In this document: in pieces, positions 9,875-20,760 of the stretch
Position numbering within the stretch: position 1 is the first letter of the stretch
Layout of the letters: each line of letters starts with the position of its first letter
NCBI GenBank assembly: GCA_014218235.1
Contig: CM024758.1
Location: 105,251,698 to 105,315,697, forward strand
Source of the DNA: Colocasia esculenta
Taxonomy: Eukaryota > Streptophyta > Magnoliopsida > Alismatales > Araceae
Direction of reading: 5' to 3'
DNA: 64,000 nucleotides
The notes under the pieces: model-generated
What the model was told of the DNA's origin: nothing
Database searches by the model: none
What the model saw: only the letters and a program-made list of their open reading frames with translations
Program-made: the position numbers and the translations under genes

Positions 9875-11728
9875 TTACTCAAACAAATATGGATATGCCT
9901 TTCTCATTTCTTCTGCTAATTTCCAAGTATCTTCACCACCCTGTCTATTCTCCCATCTGACCTTTACTAATTCAATTTCCTTATTCCTGAGTTTTTGAGT
10001 TCTGTGGCCTGAAATTTGCACTGGATACTCCGGCATTGTCATATCCGGCTTCAAATCATCTCTTTGATAGCTGACAACTTGGGATGGGTCCTTGATATAT
10101 TTCCTTAACATTGAGACATGAAAAACATCATGCGCATCCGTGAAATCTGCTGGCAAATCTAATCTATAGGCTGTTTCACCCAATCTTTCCTTGATTTGAA
10201 ACGGTCCAACATATCTCGGGCTCAATTTACCTTTCTTACTGAATCTTAATACACCTTTAGTAGGAGATACTTTTAGAAATACATAATCACCTACTTCAAA
10301 TTGTAATGGTCTGCGTCTATCATCTGCATAACTCTTCTGGCGACTCTGAGCTGTTTTCAATTTCTCTTGGATGAATCTCACTGTTTCTGCACATTGACGA
10401 ACTAATTCTGGGCCCAAAACTTGCCTTTCACCTACTTCATGCCAATTTAACGGTGATCTGCACGGTCTACCATACAATGCTTCATAAGGTGCCATTTCAA
10501 TACTTGAATGATAACTGTTATTATATGCAAACTCAACTAGACCCAAATGACGCTCCCAAATGCCTCCCCACACAAGACAGCAAGCTCTCAACATATCTTC
10601 AATAGTCTGAATTGTTCTCTCCGTCTGCCCATCTGTTTGCGGATGATAAGCTGAACTATACCTTAGCTCTGTGCCGACAACTCTTTGTAAACTCCTCCAA
10701 AAACCTGAAGTAAATCGAGGATCTCGATCTGAAACTATAGTAACTGGTATTCCATGCAAAGGTACAATCCTTTCCAAATACAACTTAGCTAATCTATCAA
10801 CTGACCAAGTCATACTAACTGGTAGTAATCTGCAAACCTTGGTCAATCTATCCACAAAAACCCATATTGCATTATGACCTGATGAACTGGGCAAACCAAC
10901 TATGAAATCCATTGCTATATCATCCCACTTCCACTGCGGAATGGGTAATGGTTGTAACAATCCTCCTGGCTTCTGATGCTCTGCTTTTATTTGCTGACAT
11001 ACTGCACATCTGGTTATAAATTCTGCAATTTCTCTCTTCATATGCGGCCACCAAAAATGCTTTTTCATATCTTGATACATTTTAGTGCTACCTGGATGGA
11101 TAGTGTACCTTGATCTGTGAGCTTCCTCCAAAACTTTCTGTCTAATTTCAGCATCTTCTGGGACATACAATCTTCCTTTCAATCTAGCCACATTATCACG
11201 CCCCAAATTCACTTCATCCATTCTAAGAATGTCTGCTAAATTAGCATCAGCTCTTTGTGCCTCTACTATCTGCCAGTAAAGAGAAGACTCTACTGCATTA
11301 GTCGCTAGTATTGCTCTGCGCTGACTGCTTGGTACATATAAAGAATTCTCTGCCACATTCTCATAAAGTTTCCATTCTCTGATCATAAGTTGATTCATAA
11401 CCACTTTTCTGCTCAATGCATCTGCCACCACATTTGCTCTGCCTGGATGATATGCCAAATTGAAGTCATAATCCTTTAAATATTCCATCCATCTGCGCTG
11501 CCTTAGATTCAAATCTTTCTGAGAGAAAATATATTTCAAACTCTTATGATCAGTGAAAATTTCAAATCTTTCACCATACAAATAATGCCGCCAAATTTTC
11601 AATGCAAAGACAACCGCTGCCAGCTCTAAATCATGAGTTGGGTAGTTCTCCTCATGCTTCTTCAATTGCCTGGAGGCATAAGCAATCACTTTACTCTGAT
11701 GCATCTGCATATAGAACAAATCCACCAC
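9875..11728 (-). pseudogene. Gypsy-2 pol, C-terminal part: RNase H, integrase, chromodomain
   Basis: This open stretch of 617 codons follows a break in RNase H. Residues about 12-105 are RNase H (KVIAYASRQLKKHE, DLELAAVVFALKIWRHYLYG, TDHKSLKYIF). Integrase follows: zinc-binding His204, His211, Cys241 and Cys244, then the DDE core with Asp274 (MDFIVGLP), Asp334 (SDRDPRF) and Glu370 (DGQTERT). A GPFQI linker and HDVFHVSML lead to a chromodomain-like end (about 565-617, with LVKVRW and EDTW). The integrase looks intact. The stop is at 9875, just inside the polypurine region. The first codons (about 11728-11690) overlap the other frame at a deletion, so no native start exists here. Confidence 0.9.
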
Positions 11729-13847
11729 TTCCCGATGGAATCTCTAAAACTGGTGCTGATGTCAACCTTTTCTTCAACTCTGCAAAACTGCGCCTACATT
11801 CCGAAGACCACACAAAAGGAACACCTTTCCTTGTTAACCTCGTCATTGGTGCCGCTATCTTGGAAAAGTCTTGGATAAATCTTCTGTAATAACCTGCCAA
11901 ACCCAGAAAACTCCTAATCTCAAACACTGTCCTCGGCTCTTCCCATTTCATTACTGCCTCAACTTTAGCTGGATCTACTGCAATACCTTCACCTGATATC
12001 ACATGACCCAAGAACTGAATCTCCTTCAACCAGAATTCACATTTATTAAACTTAGCAAATAACTGATGATCTCTCAATATCTGCAAAGTAATCCGCAAAT
12101 GATCTGCATGCTCTTTTTCTGATGCTGAATAGACTAATATATCATCAATAAAAACCACTATGAACTGATCCAAGTACTGATGAAATATTCTATTCATTAA
12201 ATTCATAAATGCTGCAGGTGCATTTGTCAATCCGAAAGGCATCACAACAAATTCATAATGCCCATACCTGGTCCGAAAAGCTGATTTCTCAATATCCTCT
12301 TCTCTGATCCGCAATTGATGATATCCTGATCTCAAATCTATCTTGGAAAACACTTTAGCTGATTGCAGTTGATCAAACAAATCATCAATCCTAGGAAGTG
12401 GATACTTATTCTTAATTGTAACTTTATTCAGCTGCCTGTAGTCTATACACATTCTTAGACTACCATCTTTCTTTCTAACAAATAACACTGGCGCTCCCCA
12501 AGGTGATTGACTAGGCCTGATAAAACCTTTTTCCAACAATTCCTGCAATTGCTTCTTCAATTCCTTCAATTCTGCTGGAGCCATTCTATATGGTGCTTTA
12601 GAAATAGGTAAACTGCCTGGTTGCAATTCCACTGTAAAATCCACTTCTCTATGCGGAGCTAAACCTGGCAACTCATCTGGGAACACATCTGCAAATTCTC
12701 TAACCACTGGCACTGAATCTACAGACTTATCAGATTCAACTAGACTAACAGAGGCAAGATACGCTACACATCCCGCATTAATTAACTTTCTAGCTCTAAG
12801 TGCAGAAATAATGAATTTGGGAGTGTAAAAAGGCATACCTTGAAATTCAAACACTTCGCCACCAGGTCTGCAAAATCTGACTCTCTTCTTTCTACAATCA
12901 ACCAATGCCCCGTAGGCCTCTAACCAATCCATTCCCAAAATCACATCATATTCTTTCAATGTTAAAGCATATAATGTTGCAGGCATTTGATTTCCATGAA
13001 TCACTATTGGAACATCTTCTAAAAAGCAAGAAGTCAACAAATACCCTCCTGAGGGAATTTCCACTACCAACTCACAAAATTTCTCTTCTAAAGGATGTAC
13101 CATGCTATCCAGAAAATCTTCGGAAATAAATGAATGAGAAGCACCCGGATCAATTAATACTTTAGCAGTGAAATCAAAGAAAGGTAGAATACCTTCAACA
13201 AGATTAGATGCTTCCGCTTGAGCTCTAGTAATAGCCATTACTCGACCCCGTCCTCCTCTTTGATATGGTGAACCTCTACCCTGCTCTGCTGACCGCTGAA
13301 AAGGCTGCTGCTGCTGCGGTTGAATACCTCTACCATAAGTCTGCTCTCGAGGATATGGGCAATTTCTTGCTAAATGTCCTGGCTGTCCACAATTATAACA
13401 TCGGAAAGATGGAGGTACCGGAACAGGTGGCCTATAACCACGACCCTGCTGAAAACCTCCCTGCGGAAAACCCTGCTGCCTGCCTCTACCTCGGCCTCCT
13501 TGGAAGAATTTCTTAATCTGCTTACCCCATTTTCCTATTCCAGATGATGAAGAAGCTCCGGAAGGTGCTTTTCCCTTACTACTTCCTCCTGACGGTTGCG
13601 GATACCGAAAGCTACCTGAACCTAATCCACCTGCCTGAGACTGCCCTTGCCTGGCCCGAACAGTCCTCTCAAGTACTGCTGCTCGCTGAGCTGCCTCTTC
13701 CACTGTTCTACACATCAATGGAATCACTGCATCTTGCAATTCCGGCCTCAGACCTCGAATAAAGTATTCCACCATCATTGTGTTATCTGTCACAACATAT
13801 GGGGCATACCTACTCAAAGCTATAAATCTCATCTGATATTCAAGCAC
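11691..13847 (-). pseudogene. Gypsy-2 gag C-terminus, protease and reverse transcriptase
   Basis: This open stretch of 718 codons continues gag after a frameshift. Residues 1-65 are the end of the gag core, about 66-145 are Gly/Gln/Arg-rich, and the single zinc knuckle CYNCGQPGHLARNC is at 150-163. Protease has DPG at 233-235 within VLIDPGASHSFIS and ILGMDWL at about 303-309. Reverse transcriptase has KKDGSLRMCIDYRQLN (459-474), KIDLRSGYHQLRI (502-514), MPFGLTNAPAAFM and FIDDI (566-570), all catalytic Asp present. It ends at the first RNase H motif (VLYADAS, 711-717), where a deletion of about 30 bases shifts the frame. Gag and pol are one frame here, as is usual in plant chromoviruses. Confidence 0.9.
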
Positions 13848-14452
13848 TGAAAGATTCCCTGCTGAAATGTTCTAAATTGCTCTCTCTTCATTTGCTGAAT
13901 TTGCATTGGGAAGAAGGAATCATTAAAGACTGACAAGAATTCCGACCATAAGATAGTATCCTCCACCCTGCCTGTAAAGACTGTCTGCATCTTCAGCCGC
14001 CACCATTCCTGCGCAAACCCTCGTAACTGATATGCCGCAAGTAATACTCTGTCTTCCTGGGGACACCTCATTATTGCAAAAACCCTCTCAATCTCATGTA
14101 TCCAATGTTCCGCTGTATCCGGGTTGGGGCCTCCCGAGTATGTAGGGGGTTGCAATCTCAAAAACTGCTCCACAAGCACCGTAGTCTCCTCTCTATTAAC
14201 TGGTCTCACTGGAACTGCCGGTTGTACAGGTACTACAGGAGGTACTTCTACTCCGGGTGGAAATGGAACTGGAGCTACTGGTACTGCCTCCTCTGGTAAT
14301 GGTGGCACTACTGCCGCTGGTTGTACCGATGGTTGCTGATCCAATCTTACTCGAATTTCTGTCAAACTCTCCCAAATCCTCTCCATCATCCTCTGGGTAG
14401 GATCCCCTCCTGATCCTTCTCCGTCACCTCCCACATCACTCCTTTCGGCCAT
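13829..14452 (-). pseudogene. Gypsy-2 gag, N-terminal part
   Basis: The likely start is the ATG at 14452 (MAERSDVGGDGEGSG), about 135 bases past the primer site. An acidic and then proline/valine-rich N-terminus leads to the retrotransposon-gag core (FLRLQPPTYSGG, AEHWIHEIERVFAIM, RVLLAAYQLRGFAQEWWR). The frame ends at 13829 because of a one-base loss near 13855; the core goes on in the next frame as the 13847-11691 stretch. An upstream in-frame extension to about 14503 exists but has no gag character. Confidence 0.88.
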
Positions 14453-14587
14453 TATTAAACCTACACAAATATTATTCCAACAACACAATACACAAGAAAT
14501 CAATACAAAACCAGGGTCACTACCAGCAATGGGTTACAGTAAAGACATGGCTATGTATTTCCAATTCCTTTATATTCTTACGGACTT

Positions 14588-14600
14588 TGCTCTGATACCA
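14588..14600 (-). other. Primer binding site of Gypsy-2 (initiator Met tRNA type)
   Basis: The minus strand reads TGGTATCAGAGCA, complementary to the initiator Met tRNA 3' end, two bases from the LTR end at 14603. Confidence 0.92.
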
Positions 14601-14602
14601 AC

Positions 14603-16665
14603 TGTGACGGTTCTCGCCAATCAGACCCGCTAACCTGATAGCAAGCCTGATTCGAGTCCGCCTCCCGCGAACGGGCCGAAGCCTCGCAAGGGATATCAAA
14701 CCACGAGTCCGTAGAAATATAGAGGAATCAACTCAAACATTCATAAGATCTGTCAATCCCACAAATATTTACATGTAATATACATAGCCATAGCACAACT
14801 GTAGCCAAACTACAACAGAACCTGGGGCATACCCCGAGGTGCACAACAGAAAAGTAGAATTACACTGCTGGTGGTGCAGACCCTCCACTGGACGACGGAC
14901 GCGAAATCTCCGGATCTCCCTCACCTGGTAGGAGGTAGGGGTGAGCCTCACGTGTCACTGGCTCAGTAGGGAAACTCCCTAGAAACCGAGCAAACCAACA
15001 CAAGTAGCAAAGCAGAAAGTGCTACACTAACAATTTATAATAATAACAAGCAGGATATAAAAACTGTAAGTATAACTTACCACTTGCCGCTTAACAGGAA
15101 CAACGTAATTAAATAAACGGCAACACCAAACAAGTGTACGAGCTACTGTAGAGAAAACGCCACACTCGAGCCACGTCAACTGGTTCGCGACACCAGTTAC
15201 TGACCCGGACAAACCACACAGGACCACCTCTCAGTCTCGCAGCCACGGACGAAAGGTCCAGCTGCCGCTCTACTAAACAAGTACAAGAACTGTGGAGTCC
15301 AACTAAACCACCACAACCTGCAGGTCACACACCACGCAGGCCCATGCCTAACACCCTTAGGGACTCTGGCCCGAGCTCCCTAAAGTGAGGCACTGGAAAA
15401 CAGGACTAGCTGGGGTCCAGTACGTCTACTGGTGTCCGTCTCCCCCAACTACGAGCGCGCTACAAGCGACAACACAACCAACTCTCTAGTCGCTGTCCCA
15501 CTGCCGTCTTTCCCTCAGCCGGACGTACTACTCAACACAAGAGTGAGGGTGTCCAGGAAGACGACAAGACCTCGTCGGTACCCAGTACCGGGACAAGCCC
15601 CGAGCACTCACGTGCCTGGCTCACACAAAACCTGGGGCTCCCAACTGAGGAGGTATCCACGGAAGGCGTCAAACTACACACTACGTACACAGAAACCACG
15701 TGCGCAACGCTCAAGCCACGTGAAACCCTCTCGTAAACCGCATGAACAACAAGTAAACCACACACCACACGCTTCCCGAGCGTAGAGAGTGCCAATGCAC
15801 CGCTTTCTATCACCATATAACATAAACTATGCTGAACAGATAATCCTACACAAACATTTATGCTCGAAAGACAACATTCGGCTGTTGTCGCGGCGGCACG
15901 ATAGACCGCCTTCAGAATGCGACAGCTCACGGTGTCGCGACCTGATCGCGGCTCTCAGAGCGACCGCGATAGCAGGTGCGAACCCTGTCCAAAACCCTTC
16001 AATCTGATCACCCCAAACTCTTCATAACCAATAGTTTACAGTCCGTTTTCATGCTTTAATGTGTTCCTACACATGCTATCTATGTTTTAGAAAGCAGGAA
16101 ACACATTAACCACTTCACACGGGAAATCCACGGATCAAAACTCAGGAAATCTCCCTACCTTCGCGAAGAATACGAAGAACGAAGCCCGTACGAGGTTCCT
16201 TCCGCTCCACGCAACGTCCTCGCGGTGGAAACTCGTCGAACCGAGCTCTAGCAAGCCAAATCACCCAAAATCCCACAGCAAAACCCTCTGGCCGAACAGA
16301 GCTTTCCTCTGCTCTGTTCTGCTAGGGTTACTTAAAAACACAACGCAGGTAAGAACGCGACACTCTACACGACCGCGATCTAATCGCGACGCTCAAGACT
16401 GTCGCCTTAATCCGCTGACGACACCCGATCACTTAAAATGGCGGTTTTATGAACGCGACGCTATAGACTGTCGCGATCATATCGCGACCTCCTCACTGTC
16501 GCGATCCCATTGCGACCCTCAAATGACCGCGTTAGCAACCGAAAACAGAGAATGCTTTGGGCAAAACTTCAAAACCTACGGAAATCACCTGCTACACACA
16601 TGTCATCGGCCATACACTGGCCTCCACGTCCACACAAGAACGATCCGAACGGTCGGAACGTTACA
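14603..16665 (-). repeat. Gypsy-2 5' LTR
   Basis: At 2063 bases this LTR pairs with 7735-9768. Visible differences in the first 500 bases include CCTGATAGC for CCTAATAGC and CAACAGAACC for CAGCAGAACC. The CGCGAC clusters recur at 15880-15985 and 16355-16530. It drives transcription toward lower coordinates. Confidence 0.95.
16355..16530. repeat. CGCGAC repeat cluster in the Gypsy-2 5' LTR, with an extra 29-base unit
   Basis: This is the counterpart of 9485-9640 but has an extra unit of about 29 bases (around 16460-16488, from GCTATAGACTGTCGCG to ATATCGCGAC) bounded by GCGAC on both sides. Gain or loss between short direct repeats explains most of the length difference between the two LTRs. 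Confidence 0.85.
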
Positions 16666-16670
16666 GTCTT
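16666..16670. repeat. Target site duplication of Gypsy-2, right copy (GTCTT)
   Basis: An exact match to 7730-7734. After this point the Gypsy-1 LTR resumes. Confidence 0.93.
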
Positions 16671-17200
16671 GGCCATCTAGCAACTTCCATGGATGGGTAG
16701 GCACGAATTTGGGTTGCCATGCATGCTGTTTGTATCCCAATTCAACTCTAATTACCTCTTTTTAATTTCAGCTATTTATGGTTACGAATTTCTATGTATT
16801 TTCTTGCTTCATTTGATTTTTTGGGCCATATGTGGTCCATTGGCCCACTTATGATATTGGGTCATTATTATATATAGTTAGAATCATTTCTAACATTTTT
16901 ATTAATTTATGATTGCGTCGTATTTCCGTGTTACCGGTTTTCCGACTTGTTTCCTAATTCGGATGATTGGTCACCCTGTGATGTTTACTTGGTTAATCGG
17001 GTTTTCATTGCACGAATTCTTTCGTGGAACCCCTAAGAATAATGTGGGGTTGATTTCCTATTTTTACAGATTTTTCCTATATTTTAGCACATACGATAAT
17101 GACACGTATGTTTAAATACTCCGATATTATGGAAATTATTTATTTCCATTTATTTTGATTTTATTATTTATGAAAATTTTAAAATTTCCGGGGTGCTACA
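16671..17200 (-). repeat. Gypsy-1 5' LTR, outer part
   Basis: This continues the LTR interrupted by Gypsy-2. It ends at 17200 with CCGGGGTGCTACA, which on the minus strand is TGTAGCACCCCGG, the same start as the Gypsy-4 LTR (TGTAACACCCCGG) with one change. It is AT-rich and has no ORF of interest. Confidence 0.85.
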
Positions 17201-17933
17201 ATGTAGTCTAACGTATACCAGAGCATAGAGACAACGGACATATCAACGGCTACTTCCTCAAGAGAAGATATATATATTCAAGTCTGAAGACTATTGGAGA
17301 TACAACTTTTGAAAAGAGCAATCTTTCATGCAAAAGGAGTCTTAATAGAAGAGCAATTTTCATTCTCTCGCTCTCATAATTCCTGTTCAATTCCTTAGAG
17401 AGCACATTTGAGTTCTGAGAGTTTCTTTCTTTGTAGATCTCTTACTCTCAGTCTCTGCCTCAGATTTGGATTTGTTGTAAACCAAGTCTAGGGGCACTTC
17501 GCCTGACTTTCACACATTGTTTGTGTTGTTCCTCTTCGGGTTGAAGAGAAGACCTGTAGGTAACACGTGGTTTTATTCCCTTCGGGTTGAAGGAAGACCT
17601 GGGTTCCAGGGTGTTGTATTCCTCTTCAGGTTGTGAAGAGAAGGCCAGCTGCGGCTGGATGTGTAAGTGTCCTTGAGGGGGACTGTACCATTGGGTAGTG
17701 GAATCCTGAGTTGTTGCTCAGGAGCTGGACGTAGAACTCCTGTGGAGAGGAGGTCCAAACCAGGATAAAATCCTTGTGTAGTGTGATTGTCTGTTTGTGT
17801 TTGGCGTGTTCTTTACTACTAACACTAACAGTCAAACGTAGTGTTTTTGTGTGAACATTTTTGTTCACAAATTTAGATAATTAAAGTTTAAGAATCTCAT
17901 TCACCCTCCTTTGGGCTTGCTAGCTGGGCAACA
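17201..17933 (+). repeat. Copia-3 5' LTR (start unclear or removed by the Gypsy-1 insertion)
   Basis: The end CTAGCTGGGCAACA, two bases before the primer site, matches the end of the 3' remnant at 23067. Positions 17652-17933 align with 22785-23067. The LTR start is unclear: TGTAGTC at 17202 looks like one, but the exact contact with the Gypsy-1 LTR end suggests that Gypsy-1 inserted into this LTR and the rest lies left of the window. The box TGGACGTAGAACTCC...CCAAACCAGGATAAAA at 17728-17770 is shared with the other copia LTRs here. Confidence 0.75.
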
Positions 17934-17935
17934 AG

Positions 17936-17948
17936 TGGTATCAGAGCG
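17936..17948 (+). other. Primer binding site of Copia-3
   Basis: TGGTATCAGAGCG, complementary to the initiator Met tRNA 3' end, two bases after the LTR end. Confidence 0.9.
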
Positions 17949-17995
17949 AGTCTCTTCGACAAAGAAGATCCAATGATCTGAAGAGAAAAGATCAA

Positions 17996-19500
17996 ATGGC
18001 AGCCCAAAGTCACTTTGAAGGTCAGTCGGTCAACATGCCACCATTGTTCGATGGTGAAGACTATACTTAATGGAAAACAAGAATGGAGTTCTTCCTACAA
18101 GGACTGATTATCAGATTTGGTCCATTATAGAAGAAGGAGATCTTCTGGTCACAAACGAGAAAGACAAATGGACGGAAGATGACAAGAAAAAGATCTCTCT
18201 CAACTACAAAAAGCATATTGTGTTGCGCTCTTAGCAAGAAAGAGTTCAACCATATATCTACCTGCAAATCCGCAATGGAGATGTGGGAGAAGTTGAGGAT
18301 CACGTATGAAGGTACTGACAAAGTGAAAGAAACCAGAATAGATATTCTGGTGACACAGTACGAGAGATTCTAGATGCAACCAGGAGAAACAATTACACAG
18401 ATGTACAACAGATTCACCGATATTACAAATGGATTGGCTGGTCTTGGAAAGACATATGAAATGGGAGATATGGTCAGAAAGATCTTAAGATCCTTACCAG
18501 CCTCGTGGACTCCTAAAGTGACAGCAATAGAAGAGGCTAATGATCTAAAGAGAATGTCACTGGAGAAACTCATTGGGTCCCTAATGGCCCACGAGATCAA
18601 CATGGAAAGGTTGGGAGAGTCATCAAGCAGAAAGAAACATTCCAACGCTCTCAAGGCAGAAGAAGTTGCATCAGAAGAATCTTCAGATGATAATGAAAGC
18701 ATAAGAAGTAGTGAAGATGAGGAAGCTCTCCTCTCCAGAAGACTACAAAGGATACTTACTAAAAAGAAGTACCAGTCCGGAAGGAGATACTTCAAGAAAA
18801 ATAAAGATTTTAAGAAGCCAGAAGGAAAAGACTCAAAGAAAGCTGAGCCCATTTGTTATGAATGCAAGAAGCCCAGACATATCAAGGCAGAATGTCCGAA
18901 GCTAAAGAAAACTGAGATTAGAAAGAAAGACATATCTAGGAAGTTCAGAAGATACAAGAAGAAAGCCATGGCAGCAGCTTGGGACAACAACAGCAACTCT
19001 GATAGTGAGTCGAGCTCAAGTGGAGATGAAGAAGAAAAGACCAACCTAGCCTTCATGGCTAACATCGATGATAAGGTATCATCTGACTCATCTTTTTCTT
19101 CATGCAATGAATCTGAATCCGATAGCTTAGAAGATGCTTTTAACGAATTATATAGTAAATACAAAGATGTGTGTAAATTTCTAAAAAGTAAGAAAAATCA
19201 TGCTTGCTTGGAAAACACTAATTCAGATCTAAAATCTGAAAACGAACAACTGGAAAAACAAATTTCTGAGCTAAAAAGAAGAAACAATTTATTGTGTGAA
19301 GACCTGAAAAGTAAAAATGAACAAATGGCAAAAATGGAAGATCAAGAAATCATACGTAAATTAAACCAAGAAATTAATACATTAACAAAAGAAAATGAAC
19401 AATTGTCTAGTACATTAGAGAAATTTACAAATGGTAAAGCAACGCTAATACTAAAAGGAGCTAGAAGTCAGGGAAGAAGAAATATGGATTAGGATACACC
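17996..19500 (+). pseudogene. Copia-3 gag with CCHC knuckle and coiled coil
   Basis: The gag start is the ATG at 17996 (MAAQSHFEGQSVNMPPLFDG). An in-frame stop follows at about 18068, with a frameshift soon after and another stop at 18371-18373. From 18374 to 19492 a 372-codon piece is open: residues 1-80 are the gag core (MYNRFTDITNGL, GDMVRKILRSLP, SLEKLIGSLMAHEI), 92-120 are acidic, a knuckle CYECKKPRHIKAEC is at 161-174 (Arg replaces the usual Gly before His), and 285-360 is a Lys/Glu/Asn/Leu-rich coiled coil. A frameshift near 19470 ends it. Long gags with coiled coils are typical of Sireviruses. Confidence 0.85.
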
Positions 19501-19770
19501 CCTCCTGATAATGAAGAAACAGTAGTGCATCCTAAAATATATCCAACACCTAAATTTGTAGTTGAAAAAGACATTGCATATAAGTCAAACTTTAAATATA
19601 TTCCAACTGAAAAAATAAGTAAAATATCTTGATGTAGCCACTGCAACAAATTAGGTCATATTAAAATAACATGTCCAACTAAACATAAAAGATGGATAAT
19701 TAAAAAGGAAAAATGATGATACTAACCAATTAGGACCCAAAAGAACTTGGGTACCTGAAGTTTAGTATTT
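19501..19770 (+). pseudogene. Copia-3 gag-pol linker with second zinc knuckle
   Basis: After the frameshift, the sequence reads on as a basic linker. Just after an in-frame TGA at about 19631 it encodes CSHCNKLGHIKITC, a second CX2CX4HX4C knuckle. A short KRTWVPEV motif (about 19741-19764) precedes a stop and leads to the protease; the same W-V-P motif precedes the Copia-5 protease. Confidence 0.7.
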
Positions 19771-20760
19771 TTCACCACAGGGAAGCCTTCAAGCATCTAA
19801 ATGGTACCTGGATAGCGGGTACTCAAGGCATATGACAGGGAACAAAAAGCTGTTCTCCCATCTCGAAGCTGAAGAAGACATAGTAACATATGGAGATAAT
19901 GGAAAAGGGACAGTCATTGGATGAGGAATAATTGGAAGTCAAGGCAGGACTCTCATAGAGGATGTTCTATGCGTAAAAGGACTCAAGCATAATCTAATCA
20001 GCATCAGCCAGCTATGCGACAAAGGCCATCAAATCAAGTTTCAAGAATCAAGATGCAACATTATAAAATATGATAAAACTATGTTTGAAGCCTGCCGAGA
20101 GAAGAATCTCTATGTACTCCATTTGGAAGAATTAAAAGATCAGGATGTGTGCCTTGCCGCAAGCAAGAATCATTCAGTGGAACCGTGGCACAGAAGATTG
20201 GGGTATTGTAGCTTGGATGGAATAAGAAAGCTAATCAAGAGAAACTTAGTGGAAGGTCTGCCCAAAGTAAGCACTAGGATGGAAGGCGTCCGTGAGCCGT
20301 GTGCAAAGGGAAAGCACACTAAATCATCCTTTAAGTCAAAGACTATGGTATCAACCTCAAAACCTTTGGAACTACTGCATATGGATCTATTTGGGCTGAT
20401 GAGGACCACAAGTCTCGGTGGAAAGAACTTCGGATTCGTCATAGTGGATGACTACTCCAGATTTACATGGGTATCATTCTTGAAGCACAAGGATGACACA
20501 TTTGACAGTTTTGTCAGCTTCAGTAAGAGAGTTCAGAAAGACAAGAAGTATACCATTGTCAACATTCGATCAGATCATGGAGGAGAATTTCAAAATGAAA
20601 GATTTGCAAAGTTCTGTGATGATCAAGGAATAGAACATAATTTCTCAGCACCAAGGACACCGCAGCAAAATGGAGTTACTGAGAGAAAGAACAGAACCTT
20701 ATTAGATATGGCAAGGACTATGTTGTGAGAATATAATTTACCAAGGTATTTTTGGGCCGA
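19771..20760 (+). pseudogene. Copia-3 protease and integrase
   Basis: Protease is recognised by WYLDSGYSRHMTG, with the DSG active site at 19811-19819. In-frame stops lie near 19765 and 19921. LVEGLP-type pre-integrase sequence follows, and 20081-20728 is open. The integrase zinc site is damaged: the second His is Tyr (HRRLGYCS) and the first Cys is Arg (VREPCAKGK). The DDE core is intact: Asp in LLHMDLFG, Asp in IRSDHGGEF, Glu in TERKNRTL. A TGA at about 20726 interrupts the stretch before FWAEAINTT. Confidence 0.85.

Larger units (their letters stand above)
7735..16665 (-). mobile_element. Gypsy-2: nearly complete chromodomain Ty3/gypsy element inserted in the Gypsy-1 LTR
   Basis: Two near-identical LTRs (7735-9768 and 14603-16665) flank 4.8 kb of minus-strand coding sequence in the order gag, protease, reverse transcriptase, RNase H, integrase, chromodomain. 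The LTRs begin TGTGACGG and end CGTTACA on the plus strand, and the whole is flanked by GTCTT. The primer site is next to the 14603 LTR. By eye the LTRs differ at roughly one base per 60 to 100, so insertion was recent relative to the neighbours. Only two frame breaks were found in gag-pol, near 13855 and near 11700. It has one zinc knuckle, unlike Gypsy-1 and Gypsy-4, so it belongs to a different chromovirus family. Confidence 0.95.
1..17200 (-). mobile_element. Gypsy-1: chromodomain Ty3/gypsy element, 3' end off-window, split by Gypsy-2
   Basis: Read on the minus strand, the order from high to low coordinate is 5' LTR, primer binding site, gag, protease, reverse transcriptase, RNase H, integrase and chromodomain, which is the Ty3/gypsy chromovirus order. 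The 5' LTR runs from 17200 (minus-strand start TGTAGCACCCCGG) to 4653 (minus-strand end GTGACA) and is interrupted at 7735-16665 by Gypsy-2. Coding starts near 4414 and still reads at position 1, so the polypurine tract and 3' LTR lie left of the window. The gag has two CCHC knuckles, as in Gypsy-4, so the two belong to one lineage (Tekay/Del-like by motif style). Every reading frame is broken, so the copy is dead. Confidence 0.88.
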
